A stretch of 64,000 nt of DNA from Cohnella candidum (lineage in GTDB: Bacteria; Bacillota; Bacilli; Paenibacillales; Paenibacillaceae), in the NCBI RefSeq assembly GCF_003713065.1, contig NZ_CP033433.1, positions 4,341,001 through 4,405,000 on the forward strand. Reading direction: 5' to 3'. Below are positions 49,981-59,366 of the stretch, one piece after another (the first letter of the stretch is position 1; every line of letters begins with the position of its first letter). The notes beneath the pieces are model-generated. The model was not told the DNA's origin and did not search any database. It saw only the letters and a program-made list of their open reading frames with translations. Position numbers and translations under genes: made by a program.

Positions 49981-52197
49981 GTGTTTGGATGGCTCGGTTT
50001 CAAAAAAGGGCTGCCGCTATGGTGGTCATATCGGCTGAACGCGCAATTAAAGGAAGACGTCGAAAACATTTTCGAAGGTATCGCCGAAACCCGCATGCAG
50101 GTGCTGGAGGACTGGACGATGGACGGGTGGCGTCACCTGGAGAGGCTGGAGGGCCAACTGGGCGCCGTCCGCGCGGCACCGGGCCAGGGGGCGGATGCGG
50201 AAAGCCGCAATCGGCTGTTTGCCGCGGCTTATTCACGCGCCGTCGATTTCACCGAAATTTTCATGCTCGATGCCGGCGGGACGGTCGTGTATTCGACGCA
50301 CTCGCCCCACATCGGACAAACCTACGAAGCCGGATCCCCGCTTACCTCCGGGCTGGAATACGCCAAAGGCGGCAGCCCAGGCACGCGCAAATGCCTTTTC
50401 GGCCCTTTCGGAGACCCGCTGACCCTGGAGACCGGGTCCCGTTCCTCGCCGTTCCATGACAAAATGACGCTGTTGTTCATTTTGCCGTTGGGACAGGGAG
50501 ACGTTTGGGAAGGCGCTTTGTGCGCGCGAGTCCCGAACGACGTCATCGGCGACTTGATCCAGCGGGAATCCGGACACGTTTATCCCGATTCCGGCGACAA
50601 CTACATTTTCATGGCCGAGCCTTCCTTGAACACTCATATTGCGCCCGGTACCGCATTGTCGCGAAGCCGCTTCGAGGACCGGACGTTCACGCACGGCGAA
50701 AATCTGAAGGACGGCGTAACGACGAACTGGGGAACGGTTACGGTTAAGGAGCATACGGAGCTCGAGCTCATGTTCACCGACCCGGCGACGGGAGAACTGC
50801 ATCCGGGCGTGGCGAACACGATCCGCAACGGCAGCAACCTGTTCGTGGAGTTTCCGGGGTATTCGGATTACCGGCACATCCCCGTCATCGGCAAAGGCGT
50901 CACGTTCCGTCTGCCGCATTGCCCGGATCTGTGGGGGATGATGTGCGAAGGCGACCTTGAGGAAGTCTACCGCATCCGGGGTATCGCCTACCGCCAGTTC
51001 CGCCAGCAGGCGCTGCTGCATGGAGGGTTCGCGCTGATCGCCGCCATTCTCGTTTATTTTGTGGCCACTCAATTCGCGGCAGTATGGATTGCCATTGGCG
51101 CGCTCCTCTTCAACCTGCTGTTCGGGGGAATCGCACTCGCCTCGCTGAACCGGCGCAGCGACCGTAAAGTGGTGGCTCCGCTGCGCAAGATCAACCGGTT
51201 CATCCGGATCAATGCCGAAGGCAAAGGCGATTTGACGCAGCGGCTCGACATCGGCGAATTCGGTAACGACGAGACGCACGAGCTCGCCAAATGGATCAAC
51301 AATATGATCGATTCCCTGGAAGGCATCATGCTGAAGGTCAAGCTTGCCGCGTCCGACGTGACCGCCAGCCAGAAGTTGCTGGGCGAGTCAACCGTCACAA
51401 CGGCTCAGCAGACGGAGCGGGTGAGCGGGCGAATCCATGACATGGTGCGGAGCATCAGGCGGCAGCTGAAGGATATTGACGAGGCCAAGGTGGTCGCGGA
51501 CGAAGCCCGCCAGACGCTGCTCATGCTGGAGCGCCAAGCGTCGGAGCACATTTCCGTCGCCCAGGGAGAGGTCGAGCGGATCGGCGGCAAAATGGCGCAC
51601 ATCGCCGGGCGCGTCGAAGAAACGAACCATACGATCCGCATGTTCGTAGAGACCTCGAATGAGATCCGCAGCGTGCTGAAGGTCATCGAGGAAATTTCGG
51701 CCCAGACGAACCTGCTGGCGCTGAACGCTTCGATTGAAGCGGCGCGGGTAGGCGAGCACGGAAGAGGGTTCGCGGTCGTGGCGTCGGAAATCCGCAAGCT
51801 GGCCGACTTAACGCGGCAGTCCACGGAAGAAGTGCACGGAATCGTGGAGAAAATCTCCTTGCATGCGAAAGAGGCGTACGCTTCCATGACCGAAGGCACG
51901 AAGGTGGTATCCGAGGGGACCGAGCTCGTCGCGGCCGCGATGGAGACGCTCGGAGACGCCAAGGGAGACGACGATCTGAAAACGCAGATTATCGATGAGG
52001 TCGTCGTTCTGATGGAGAAGATCGCGACGGTCAGCATCGAGAACCGGGCGATCTCCGCGGAAGTGGAAGGGAAAGTCCAGGAGCTGCAGGCCGACATCGT
52101 CGACGTTCGTCACACTTCCCACAACGTGGAGGCGATCACGGGGTTCCTTCAGCAATTGGTCGGCCAGTTCAAGCTGGCCGAGACGAGCAAGCGGTGA
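49981..52197 (+). CDS. Methyl-accepting chemotaxis-type protein with an unusual N-terminal sensor
   Basis: A 738-residue receptor-like protein. The N-terminal 340 residues include a Cache-like pattern ([29 protein letters not shown], about 90-120) and Cys/His-containing stretches ([26 protein letters not shown]). There is no hydrophobic segment before them. Two adjacent helices lie at about 347-366 and 370-389, followed by HAMP (to about 445) and a signalling domain with the tip [27 protein letters not shown] near 574. The start is GTG 49981 after AGAGGGG. The layout suggests a cytoplasmic sensor. It probably signals through CheA or an analogous partner. Confidence 0.88.
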   Translation: MFGWLGFKKGLPLWWSYRLNAQLKEDVENIFEGIAETRMQVLEDWTMDGWRHLERLEGQLGAVRAAPGQGADAESRNRLFAAAYSRAVDFTEIFMLDAGGTVVYSTHSPHIGQTYEAGSPLTSGLEYAKGGSPGTRKCLFGPFGDPLTLETGSRSSPFHDKMTLLFILPLGQGDVWEGALCARVPNDVIGDLIQRESGHVYPDSGDNYIFMAEPSLNTHIAPGTALSRSRFEDRTFTHGENLKDGVTTNWGTVTVKEHTELELMFTDPATGELHPGVANTIRNGSNLFVEFPGYSDYRHIPVIGKGVTFRLPHCPDLWGMMCEGDLEEVYRIRGIAYRQFRQQALLHGGFALIAAILVYFVATQFAAVWIAIGALLFNLLFGGIALASLNRRSDRKVVAPLRKINRFIRINAEGKGDLTQRLDIGEFGNDETHELAKWINNMIDSLEGIMLKVKLAASDVTASQKLLGESTVTTAQQTERVSGRIHDMVRSIRRQLKDIDEAKVVADEARQTLLMLERQASEHISVAQGEVERIGGKMAHIAGRVEETNHTIRMFVETSNEIRSVLKVIEEISAQTNLLALNASIEAARVGEHGRGFAVVASEIRKLADLTRQSTEEVHGIVEKISLHAKEAYASMTEGTKVVSEGTELVAAAMETLGDAKGDDDLKTQIIDEVVVLMEKIATVSIENRAISAEVEGKVQELQADIVDVRHTSHNVEAITGFLQQLVGQFKLAETSKR

Positions 52198-52215
52198 CAG
52201 GGCTCTGGCATAGAG

Positions 52216-52253
52216 AAGCGCCTCCGGACTCATTCGTCCGAAGGCGCTTTTTT
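52216..52253 (+). terminator. Terminator of the methyl-accepting protein gene
   Basis: AAGCGCCT and AGGCGCTT form the base of a stem with an inner CGGAC/GTCCG pairing, followed by T residues. Confidence 0.88.
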
Positions 52254-52394
52254 GTCGTTTGGCGGGGTCCCCCACCAAAGTCCGGTCCTCCCCCGCCTGC
52301 GGTCCATTTTCATTCTCCGTTCATGCTGGGAAAATCATCTTATGAGACAATGCCGGAGTGCGATCCATCGGAACCGAAAGAGGAGAATGCCGTG

Positions 52395-53336
52395 ATGTGG
52401 AAACGGAAAATGCTGAAAGTCTTCATGTACCTGGTTTTGTCGGTGGCCGTGCTGCTGCTGGCCGGATGGATATACCAGCGGCTGGCAAGCGACCGCGATT
52501 TGAAATCGTATCAACCGGTCGGTCAATTGTACGAGGTGAGCGGCGGCCGGATGCACCTTTATGCGGGCGGGCAAGGTCCGGTCACCGTCGTCTTCTCCGC
52601 GGGATGGGGGACGGCGAACCCGTATGCGGATTTCTATCCGTTGTACGATAAACTGGAATCGAAAGCCAAATTCGCCGTGTACGACCGCTTCGGATACGGG
52701 TACAGCGACATCACCGAGAGAAAGCGGGATATCGACGGAATCGCCGAAGAAATCCATCAGGCACTCGAACGGTCGGGACAGCGCCCGCCCTACGTTTTTG
52801 CCGCTCATTCCCTGGGCTCCCTCGAGGCGATCCGGTTTGCCCAGAAGTATCCGGAAGAAGTGAAGGGCATCGTGTTCATCGAGGGCGGGAGCCCGGAATA
52901 CTATGCGTCCAATACGCCGATGACGGTCATTCCGTACGTTTATCGGTTTGCCAGGAAGACCGGAATCGCGCGTGTCTTATATCAAATCGGAGGATTGGAG
53001 GACACCGCGCTGCCTCCGAACATGCGGGAATTGGACCGGGTATCGACGCTGCTGCTGGCGGGCAACCGGAACATGACCGATGAAATCCGGCTAAGCCGGG
53101 AAAACGCCGAGACCATCTTGCGAGGAAAGAAACCGCTGGACATCCCGATTACGGTGCTGACAGCGGATGCCTTCGGCAAACTGAGCAGCGATAAGGATTG
53201 GGAAAGCAGTCAGGCTGCGTTATCTTCCTGGTCGACCGACGGCAAACAAATCATCGTGCCGAATTCGTCCCACTATTTGCACCATTACGCGCCGGACGTG
53301 GTGGCGGAGGAGATCCTGAAGCTCGCGGAAAAGTAA
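52395..53336 (+). CDS. Membrane-anchored alpha/beta hydrolase
   Basis: A 313-residue hydrolase. A membrane anchor spans residues 7-26 (VFMYLVLSVAVLLLAGWIY). The oxyanion region SAGWGTANPYADF lies near 75. The nucleophile elbow AAHSLGSLEA has the Ser near residue 139 with Ala-His before it, a variant of GHSxG. The acid is in ITVLTADAFG and the catalytic His in VPNSSHYLHH near the end. The start is ATG 52395 or the GTG one codon earlier, both served by GAGGAG. Substrate unknown; lipase/esterase or haloalkane-type members look similar. Confidence 0.9.
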   Translation: MWKRKMLKVFMYLVLSVAVLLLAGWIYQRLASDRDLKSYQPVGQLYEVSGGRMHLYAGGQGPVTVVFSAGWGTANPYADFYPLYDKLESKAKFAVYDRFGYGYSDITERKRDIDGIAEEIHQALERSGQRPPYVFAAHSLGSLEAIRFAQKYPEEVKGIVFIEGGSPEYYASNTPMTVIPYVYRFARKTGIARVLYQIGGLEDTALPPNMRELDRVSTLLLAGNRNMTDEIRLSRENAETILRGKKPLDIPITVLTADAFGKLSSDKDWESSQAALSSWSTDGKQIIVPNSSHYLHHYAPDVVAEEILKLAEK

Positions 53337-53379
53337 CTGGCTGCTTCGTCGAGAGTTTGAGCAGGAACGACGAATTGAG

Positions 53380-53562
53380 TTATTGCTTTTTGACACTAAC
53401 TCTGAGGAGATGAGGCGGTTTGAACGGTTTTTATTGCTTTTGGACACTAAAATGGTGTGTTTCCCCTTAAAGTGAGGGTGGAGGCGCCGCGTTAGTGTCG
53501 GAAAGCAATAATTCGTGGCGAGATACGGCTTTTTCGCCGGAATTATTGCTCGAGAGCAATAA
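53380..53562. repeat. Cluster of four 20-bp intergenic repeats
   Basis: Two direct copies, TTATTGCTTTTTGACACTAA (53380-53399) and TTATTGCTTTTGGACACTAA (53431-53450). One inverted copy, TTAGTGTCGGAAAGCAATAA (53492-53511). One palindromic variant, TTATTGCTCGAGAGCAATAA (53543-53562). They fill the 244-base gap between the hydrolase gene and argS. No gene is seen in this gap. Confidence 0.75.
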
Positions 53563-53579
53563 CTCCAGCGTCACTCCGC

Positions 53580-55277
53580 CTACATCCTCTCCGGCGCTTT
53601 CATGCCGAGCAGCCTCAGGCCATCCCCCAGCACGCGTGCCGCCGCGGCGGCGACGGAAAGCTTGGCGAAGGTCTCGTCTTCGCTCTCCACGATCATTTTG
53701 CCTTCATTATAGTAACGGTTGAAATCCTTCGTCAGCTCCAGCAAATAACGGGCGAGGACAGACGGCTCGTTCTCGCGCACGGCCTGCAGGATCGATTCCT
53801 CGAAGCCGGAAACGGTCTTGAGGCACGCCCATGAGGCAGGAGTTTCCAGGTACTGCCCATCCACAGCCGTTCCGCGTTGTTTCAACTCCTCGTACCCGCC
53901 CTTGCGCAGCAGGCTGAGCATCCTCGCATGCGTGTACTGCAAGTACGGCCCGGTTTCCCCGTCAAAGCTCAGGGCCTCTTCCATCTGGAAATCGACGGAC
54001 AGCTGGCGGCGGTTTTTCAGGTCCGCGAAAATGATGGCCCCGACTCCGATCGCCTCGGCGGTTTGCGTTTTGTCGGCAAGCTCGGGGTTTTTCTCTACGA
54101 TGATCTCGAGCGCTTTGGCGACGGCCTCGTCCAGCACCTCATCCAGGAAGATGACCTTCCCGCGACGCGTTGACATCTTTTTGCCTTCGAACTTCATCAA
54201 GCCAAAGGGGACGTGGCGGCAATCGGCGTTCCAGGCTTCGCCCATTTTGCCCAGGACGGCGAACACTTGCGCAAAATGCAGAGCCTGCTCGGAACCGACG
54301 ACGTAGAGCAGCAGATCCGCATCGAGCTGTTTCTTACGGTAAATTGCCGTGGCCAAATCCCGGGTCGGGTAGATCGTCGTGCCGTCCGACTTCAGGATCA
54401 GGCACGGGGGCATGCCGAGCTCATCCAGCCGGACGACTTGAGCGCCGTCGCTTTCCTCGAGCAAAGACAATTCCGTCAGGCGTTCCACGACGGCGCCCAT
54501 TTTGTCGTTGTAGAAGCTTTCTCCCTGGAAGAGGTCGAATGAGACGCCCAAACGCGCATACACGCGGTTGAACTCCTTCAAGCTCTCCTCCACGAAATAA
54601 CGCCAGAGCGCGAGCGTTTCCTCGTCCCCGGACTCCAGCTTGCGGAACCATCCCCTCGCTTCGTCCTCAAGCATCGGATCGTTCTCCGCTTCCTCATGAA
54701 ACTTCACGTAGAGCCTCAAGCTCTCGCGAATCGGCTCCGCCTCCAGCAGGCTGCGGTCCCCCCAGCGGCGGTACGCGGAAATGAGCTTGCCGAATTGCGT
54801 GCCCCAATCCCCGAGATGATTGACGCGCGTGACGCGCCAGCCCGCGGCCGTGTACAAGTTGGCCAACGCGTTTCCGATCATGGTCGAACGCAGGTGGCCG
54901 ATGCCGAAAGGCTTGGCGATGTTCGGCGAGGACATGTCGATCACAACGTGCCGGCCCTCTCCAACGCGCAGCTTACCGTACTCGTCCGCCGCCACCTGAC
55001 CCAAGAGACGGACTCCCCAATGGGCGGGGTCGAGGAACAAGTTCAAGTAACCGCCGGCGGTCTCGGCGCGGACTCCATCGCCTGAGCCGTTCACGGCTTG
55101 AGCCAGCCGCTCCGCGATCGCCTGCGGCGATTGCCGCAGCAGCTTGGCGAGTGAAAAGCAAGGCAAGGCGGCGTCTCCCATCTCCGGGCGAGGGGGAATT
55201 TCGATAAGACCCGCGGTTTCCTCCTCCGACAGTTGCAGATGGGGAGACAGAATGCGGGCGGCAATCCGGACGATCAT
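53580..55277 (-). CDS. argS: Arginyl-tRNA synthetase
   Basis: A 565-residue class I synthetase that charges tRNA-Arg. The N-terminal Add-1 domain covers about 1-100. The HIGH motif appears as GIGHLRST (about 132), the KMSKS-like loop as KKMSTRRGK (about 374), and the C-terminal DALR anticodon domain (about 445-565) has YTHARMLSLLRKGG and a typical closing LGMKAPERM. The start is ATG 55277 with AAGGAGG upstream; the longer frame to 55319 runs into the T-box terminator. It is controlled by the T-box leader upstream. Confidence 0.95.
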   Translation of the reverse strand: MIVRIAARILSPHLQLSEEETAGLIEIPPRPEMGDAALPCFSLAKLLRQSPQAIAERLAQAVNGSGDGVRAETAGGYLNLFLDPAHWGVRLLGQVAADEYGKLRVGEGRHVVIDMSSPNIAKPFGIGHLRSTMIGNALANLYTAAGWRVTRVNHLGDWGTQFGKLISAYRRWGDRSLLEAEPIRESLRLYVKFHEEAENDPMLEDEARGWFRKLESGDEETLALWRYFVEESLKEFNRVYARLGVSFDLFQGESFYNDKMGAVVERLTELSLLEESDGAQVVRLDELGMPPCLILKSDGTTIYPTRDLATAIYRKKQLDADLLLYVVGSEQALHFAQVFAVLGKMGEAWNADCRHVPFGLMKFEGKKMSTRRGKVIFLDEVLDEAVAKALEIIVEKNPELADKTQTAEAIGVGAIIFADLKNRRQLSVDFQMEEALSFDGETGPYLQYTHARMLSLLRKGGYEELKQRGTAVDGQYLETPASWACLKTVSGFEESILQAVRENEPSVLARYLLELTKDFNRYYNEGKMIVESEDETFAKLSVAAAAARVLGDGLRLLGMKAPERM

Positions 55278-55295
55278 ACGGCTAACCTCCTTCGG

Positions 55296-55560
55296 ATAAT
55301 AAAAAATCCCCCGTCTCAATAAAGAGACGGAGGATCAGTCCGCGGTACCACTCTTCTGGCGTTCCCATGCACGGGAATGCCGCTCGGCAGGATAACGGCC
55401 GGACGTGCCGACCGGATTTCCCTACGGAACAACAGGGGCATTTCATTCCTGCTGTTTTCGGGAAACCGACTCCCGGGTCCGCTTCCCCGATCGGCCGTGC
55501 CGGCTTCCACCCTCCCGGCTCTCTGCATAACGGCTTGGATCGGATACTCTCCCGTTCAAC
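55296..55560 (-). ncRNA. T-box leader of argS (arginine specifier)
   Basis: On the minus strand: stem I begins near GAACGGGAGAGTATCCGATC, with the AGTA motif. GCAGAGAGCCGGG and GGTGGAAGCCGG follow as distal stem I. The upper stem closes with GATCGGG, and the specifier strand GAAGCGGA gives the codon CGG (55479-55481) followed by a purine. The T-box AGAGTGGTACCGCGG (about 55340-55354) pairs with the tRNA end. A terminator stem CCGTCTC/GAGACGG with TTTTTT lies at 55296-55336. Uncharged tRNA-Arg should allow read-through. Confidence 0.93.
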
Positions 55561-55586
55561 GTCGTTTTGGAAATGATTTGTTAGTC

Positions 55587-55615
55587 AGTATAACGCCGGA
55601 TCGCGCTCTCCGCAA
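55587..55615 (-). promoter_or_regulatory. Promoter of the argS T-box leader
   Basis: On the minus strand TTGCGG (55610-55615) and TATACT (55587-55592) with a 17-bp spacer. It lies about 27 bases before the T-box stem I. Confidence 0.65.
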
Positions 55616-55620
55616 GCCCG

Positions 55621-55660
55621 CGCAAAAAATTACACCTCGGATGTCAAGCGCGAAGGATTA
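55621..55660 (+). promoter_or_regulatory. Shared 40-bp regulatory element upstream of the GH2 operon
   Basis: CGCAAAAAATTACACC begins an element matching 61043-61082 at 29 of 40 positions. In both places the -10-like hexamer starts exactly 60 bases from the element start (TACAAT at 55681 here). It probably binds the operon's AraC-type regulator. Confidence 0.6.
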
Positions 55661-55725
55661 TGGGCATTCGCCGCCGGTGATACAATGGGGTTCCAAATCC
55701 AGCTTGAACAAGAGGTGCAGCGAGC

Positions 55726-57495
55726 ATGGCGATCAGACCGGAGTATCCCCGGCCGCAATTTTTCAGGGATTCGTGGCTAAGCTTAAACGGCGAATGGGAT
55801 TTCAGAATGGATGACAGGAACGAAGGCTTGAGCAATAGATGGTACGAGAACGGCGGGGAGAGCGGAGCGTTCGACCGTAAAATCGTCGTCCCCTTCTGCT
55901 ATCAAAGTCCGCTGAGCGGCATTGGGGAAAACGAATTTCATGACGTGGTCTGGTACCGGAAAAAGTTCCGCGTGCCTGAGAAAGAGGCCGGCAAACGCAC
56001 GATCCTCCATTTCGGCGCCGTCGATTACGATGCGCAGGTGTGGTTGGACGGGCAGCATGTGTGCAGTCATGAAGGGGGTAACGCTTCCTTTTCCATTGAC
56101 ATCACCGATGCGCTCGTCGGCGATGAGCATACGGTCGTCGTCCGGGCCCAGGACTATTTCGAAGACATGGCGCTTCCCCGCGGCAAGCAGTATTGGAAGG
56201 AAAAAGGCGAGGTCATGTGGTTTACGAACATGACCGGCATTTGGCAGACCGTATGGCTGGAATTCGTCAATCCCGTATGGCTGGATCGCGTCAAATTCAC
56301 GCCGCACCTGGACACCAACGAGATCGAGATGGAGACGTTCATCCAAGGGCTGCCTCCGAAAGGACGCGCCGAATTGACCGTCGAAATCACGTTCGCGGGG
56401 TCGCTCGTCGCGAAGGAGACAGTCTGGGCGGGCGAACGGGAGTCCCGGCGCATCAACCTGCAGGACTTCAACGATCACGGCTTCGGCCGATGGTGGTCTC
56501 CCGAGAAGCCGAACCTTTACCACGCGGCGTTTACGCTGAACGTGGACGGAATTCAAAGCGACCGCGTGACAAGTTATTTCGGAATGCGTAAAATCTCCAT
56601 TGAAGCGGGAAAGGTTTGTCTCAACAACAAGCCGTATCCGATGAAGCTCGTGCTGGACCAAGGATATTTTCCGGACGGCATTCTGACGGCTCCTTCGGAC
56701 GAAGCCATTCGCCTGGACGTGGAACTGTGCAAGAAGATGGGCTTTAACGGCATGCGAAAACACCAAATGGTCGCGGATCCGCGGTACTTATATTGGTGCG
56801 ACAGGCTGGGCGTCCTCGTCTGGGGAGAAATGGCCAATGCTTATGCGTATTCGGAAGAGTACGCCTACCGGATGACCCAGGAATGGGGAGAGGTCATTCG
56901 CCGCGATTACAACCATCCCTGCATCGTCGCTTGGGTGCCCCTGAACGAAAGCTGGGGCGTGCCCGATATATTGATCGACCCTAAGCAAAGGCATCATGCG
57001 ATGGCGTTGTACCATTTTACCAAATCGGTCGATTCCACCCGGCTCGTCTTGTCCAACGACGGTTGGGAGCACTGCCTCTCCGACCTGTGCACCGTTCACG
57101 ATTATTCGCAAGACCGCGGCGTGTTGCTCGAGAGATACGGCAATCTCGATCGTATATTGAACGACATGACCGGCCGCAAGTTCATTTACGCGCCGGGTTA
57201 CCGATACGAAGGCGAACCGATCATGGTGACGGAGTTCGGCGGCGTCAATTTGCGCGTCACGGAGAAGTCGCCGCACGTGACGCCTTGCGCGGTCAACGAG
57301 AAGGATTTTCTCGATCGGCTGGTCGACGTCATCCATCCGATGGTCGTGTCGGGACTGGTGCAAGGATATTGCTATACCCAGCTGACGGATACCGAGACGG
57401 AAATCTGCGGCCTGCTCACCTGGGATCGGGAGCCTAAAATCCCGCTCGAACTGATCCGGCTCATCAACGAAGGCGAAATCGTAGACAGCTTGTAA
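55726..57495 (+). CDS. Glycoside hydrolase family 2 enzyme (beta-galactosidase/glucuronidase type)
   Basis: A 589-residue cytoplasmic glycosidase without signal peptide. The N-terminal sugar-binding jelly-roll (about 1-180) has LNGEWDF and FGAVDYDAQVWLDG. An Ig-like domain covers about 185-290. The TIM barrel has the acid/base Glu in PLNESWGVP near 408 and the nucleophile Glu in VTEFGGVN near 503. AAGAGGTG precedes the ATG. It leads an operon with a YesM-type kinase and YesN-type regulator. It probably cleaves oligosaccharides brought in by the ABC importer downstream. The exact sugar is unknown. Confidence 0.93.
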   Translation: MAIRPEYPRPQFFRDSWLSLNGEWDFRMDDRNEGLSNRWYENGGESGAFDRKIVVPFCYQSPLSGIGENEFHDVVWYRKKFRVPEKEAGKRTILHFGAVDYDAQVWLDGQHVCSHEGGNASFSIDITDALVGDEHTVVVRAQDYFEDMALPRGKQYWKEKGEVMWFTNMTGIWQTVWLEFVNPVWLDRVKFTPHLDTNEIEMETFIQGLPPKGRAELTVEITFAGSLVAKETVWAGERESRRINLQDFNDHGFGRWWSPEKPNLYHAAFTLNVDGIQSDRVTSYFGMRKISIEAGKVCLNNKPYPMKLVLDQGYFPDGILTAPSDEAIRLDVELCKKMGFNGMRKHQMVADPRYLYWCDRLGVLVWGEMANAYAYSEEYAYRMTQEWGEVIRRDYNHPCIVAWVPLNESWGVPDILIDPKQRHHAMALYHFTKSVDSTRLVLSNDGWEHCLSDLCTVHDYSQDRGVLLERYGNLDRILNDMTGRKFIYAPGYRYEGEPIMVTEFGGVNLRVTEKSPHVTPCAVNEKDFLDRLVDVIHPMVVSGLVQGYCYTQLTDTETEICGLLTWDREPKIPLELIRLINEGEIVDSL

Positions 57496-57512
57496 TCCGG
57501 GAGGTCCGCCGC

Positions 57513-59360
57513 ATGGCCAACAGACGTCTCCAATCCTTCTTTCAGTCGCAAATCCGTTTTTTGAGACGATTCACGGTCAAGCGGCGGCTGCTTCTGACCT
57601 TCCTGCTCATTTCCGTAGCACCGCTCGCCATCGTGGCGACGGTGTCTTTTTACTATTCCTACAAAGACGCGACGCAGAAAATCGAATCGTATTCGATGCA
57701 GATCATTAACCAAGTGAAGATCAACGCGGATTCGATTGCGTCCGACTACGAAACGCTGCTTCAGACGATCGTCAACGAAGATCTTATCCAGACGGATATG
57801 AAAGGTGCATCCGAGCTGGATATTCTGGGCCAATATCGGTTGGATGACGAGCTGAAGCGGATGCTGAACGTGAAAATGATGAGCAACCTCACGGTGGAAG
57901 GCATTACGGTAACGTTGCTGGACGACCGGTACAGCATGTACGTCGGCAATCGCATGATGCCTCCCAAATACGCCGGCACGAAGCTCTACTTGGAAACCTT
58001 GTCCCGGCCTGACCAGGCCTACACCTGGCTGCCTCCTCACCTGAATGAGGTGAAGGGATTTTACCAGACCGGGGATAAAGTGCTGACCTTGTCCGTTCCG
58101 ATCAAGGACCGCTGGCGGGGGACGAATTTCGGCATGGCGGCGCTTGCCATCAAGCCGGGCGCATTCCGCGAAATCCTGTCGGACGACACGGCATCCGCCG
58201 AAGGGAAAGTGTTCATCATCGATGAAGCGGGCACGGTCATCTATAGCGAGCAGGAAGCGCAATGGGGGGAGCCGCTCGGCGATCTCAAACTGGTAGAGGC
58301 GCTTCGCGGCCAGAGTCCGGCCAGTCATCATATGGACTATGTAGCCGGCGACGGGCGCAAATACCTGACTTCCTTCACGCGGATGGACGATACCGGATGG
58401 ATCATCGTCAAGCAAGTGCCTTACGACTATCTCATGCGCAGCACGAAGAAAGTTTTGACGTTCACGATCGCAATCGCCGTTTTCATCGTCCTGCTCTCCG
58501 CTTATGTCGCCACTCTCGTGTTCAACAGCATTTTCAGCGGGGTTTACAAGCTGATGCGCTCGATGCGGAGCCTGGAGAAAGGCGATTTCCAACCGTCCAC
58601 CGAGCAGCCCTCGGGCAAAGACGAAATCCAGCAGCTGACGACGGCTTATGACCGGATGGTCAACCGCTTGAATGACGTCATCAACGAGTTGTACCGGGCC
58701 AAAGTCGTCAAGCAGGCGATGCAGATCAAGGCGCTGAAAGCTCAGATCAATCCTCATTTTTTGTACAATACGCTCGAGACGATCTCGAGTTTGGCCAAAA
58801 TACATGGGATCCGGGACATCAGCAAAATGACCACTTCGCTCTCACACATTTTCCGATACAGCATTACGGGGGACGAGGATATCGTGCCGCTGGGGGCAGA
58901 GATTCGCAGCGCGGAGCAATACCTGCAGATCATTAAGATCCGATACGGCGAAAGGATGTCGTTCCACGTGGACGTGCCCGAATCGCTCCGTTCTTGCAGG
59001 GTGTTGAAGCTGATTTTGCAGCCGCTCTTGGAAAACGCGGTCCAGCACGGCATCGAACGGAAGATTGCGCCCGGTACGGTGCGGATTTTCGCGGTGAAAG
59101 AAGATGACAAGCTTCGTCTCTCGGTACAAGATGACGGGGAAGGCATGGACGAGCACGCGCTTGCCGAGCTGACGAAGCGGCTCTCGGACTCGGCCGAGCT
59201 GCAGGAACCGAAAACGCACGGGATCGGGCTGTTGAACGTGAAGGAACGGCTTGAGCTGGTGTATCAAAATCAGGCGAGCTTGCACATTTCCAGCAAGCTG
59301 GGGCAAGGAACGACCGTTACGATGACTTTTCCGGTTGAACGGAACGCGGAAGGCGGGTGA
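57513..59360 (+). CDS. YesM-type sensor histidine kinase
   Basis: A 615-residue kinase with a membrane helix at about 28-50, an extracellular Cache-like sensor of about 260 residues, and a second helix near 312-335. A HAMP domain follows to about 390. The His_kinase domain has QINPHFLYNTLETISSL with the phospho-His near 414, followed by HATPase motifs LILQPLLENAVQHG, DDGEGMD and GIGLLNVKERL. GGGAGGTCCGCCGC precedes the ATG, 18 bases after the GH2 gene. It pairs with the next gene to sense an external carbohydrate. Confidence 0.95.
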   Translation: MANRRLQSFFQSQIRFLRRFTVKRRLLLTFLLISVAPLAIVATVSFYYSYKDATQKIESYSMQIINQVKINADSIASDYETLLQTIVNEDLIQTDMKGASELDILGQYRLDDELKRMLNVKMMSNLTVEGITVTLLDDRYSMYVGNRMMPPKYAGTKLYLETLSRPDQAYTWLPPHLNEVKGFYQTGDKVLTLSVPIKDRWRGTNFGMAALAIKPGAFREILSDDTASAEGKVFIIDEAGTVIYSEQEAQWGEPLGDLKLVEALRGQSPASHHMDYVAGDGRKYLTSFTRMDDTGWIIVKQVPYDYLMRSTKKVLTFTIAIAVFIVLLSAYVATLVFNSIFSGVYKLMRSMRSLEKGDFQPSTEQPSGKDEIQQLTTAYDRMVNRLNDVINELYRAKVVKQAMQIKALKAQINPHFLYNTLETISSLAKIHGIRDISKMTTSLSHIFRYSITGDEDIVPLGAEIRSAEQYLQIIKIRYGERMSFHVDVPESLRSCRVLKLILQPLLENAVQHGIERKIAPGTVRIFAVKEDDKLRLSVQDDGEGMDEHALAELTKRLSDSAELQEPKTHGIGLLNVKERLELVYQNQASLHISSKLGQGTTVTMTFPVERNAEGG

Positions 59361-59366
59361 AGAGTG

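Noticed and set aside
53380..53562. CRISPR array
   Set aside because: Repeats are in both orientations with uneven spacing, and no cas genes are present.
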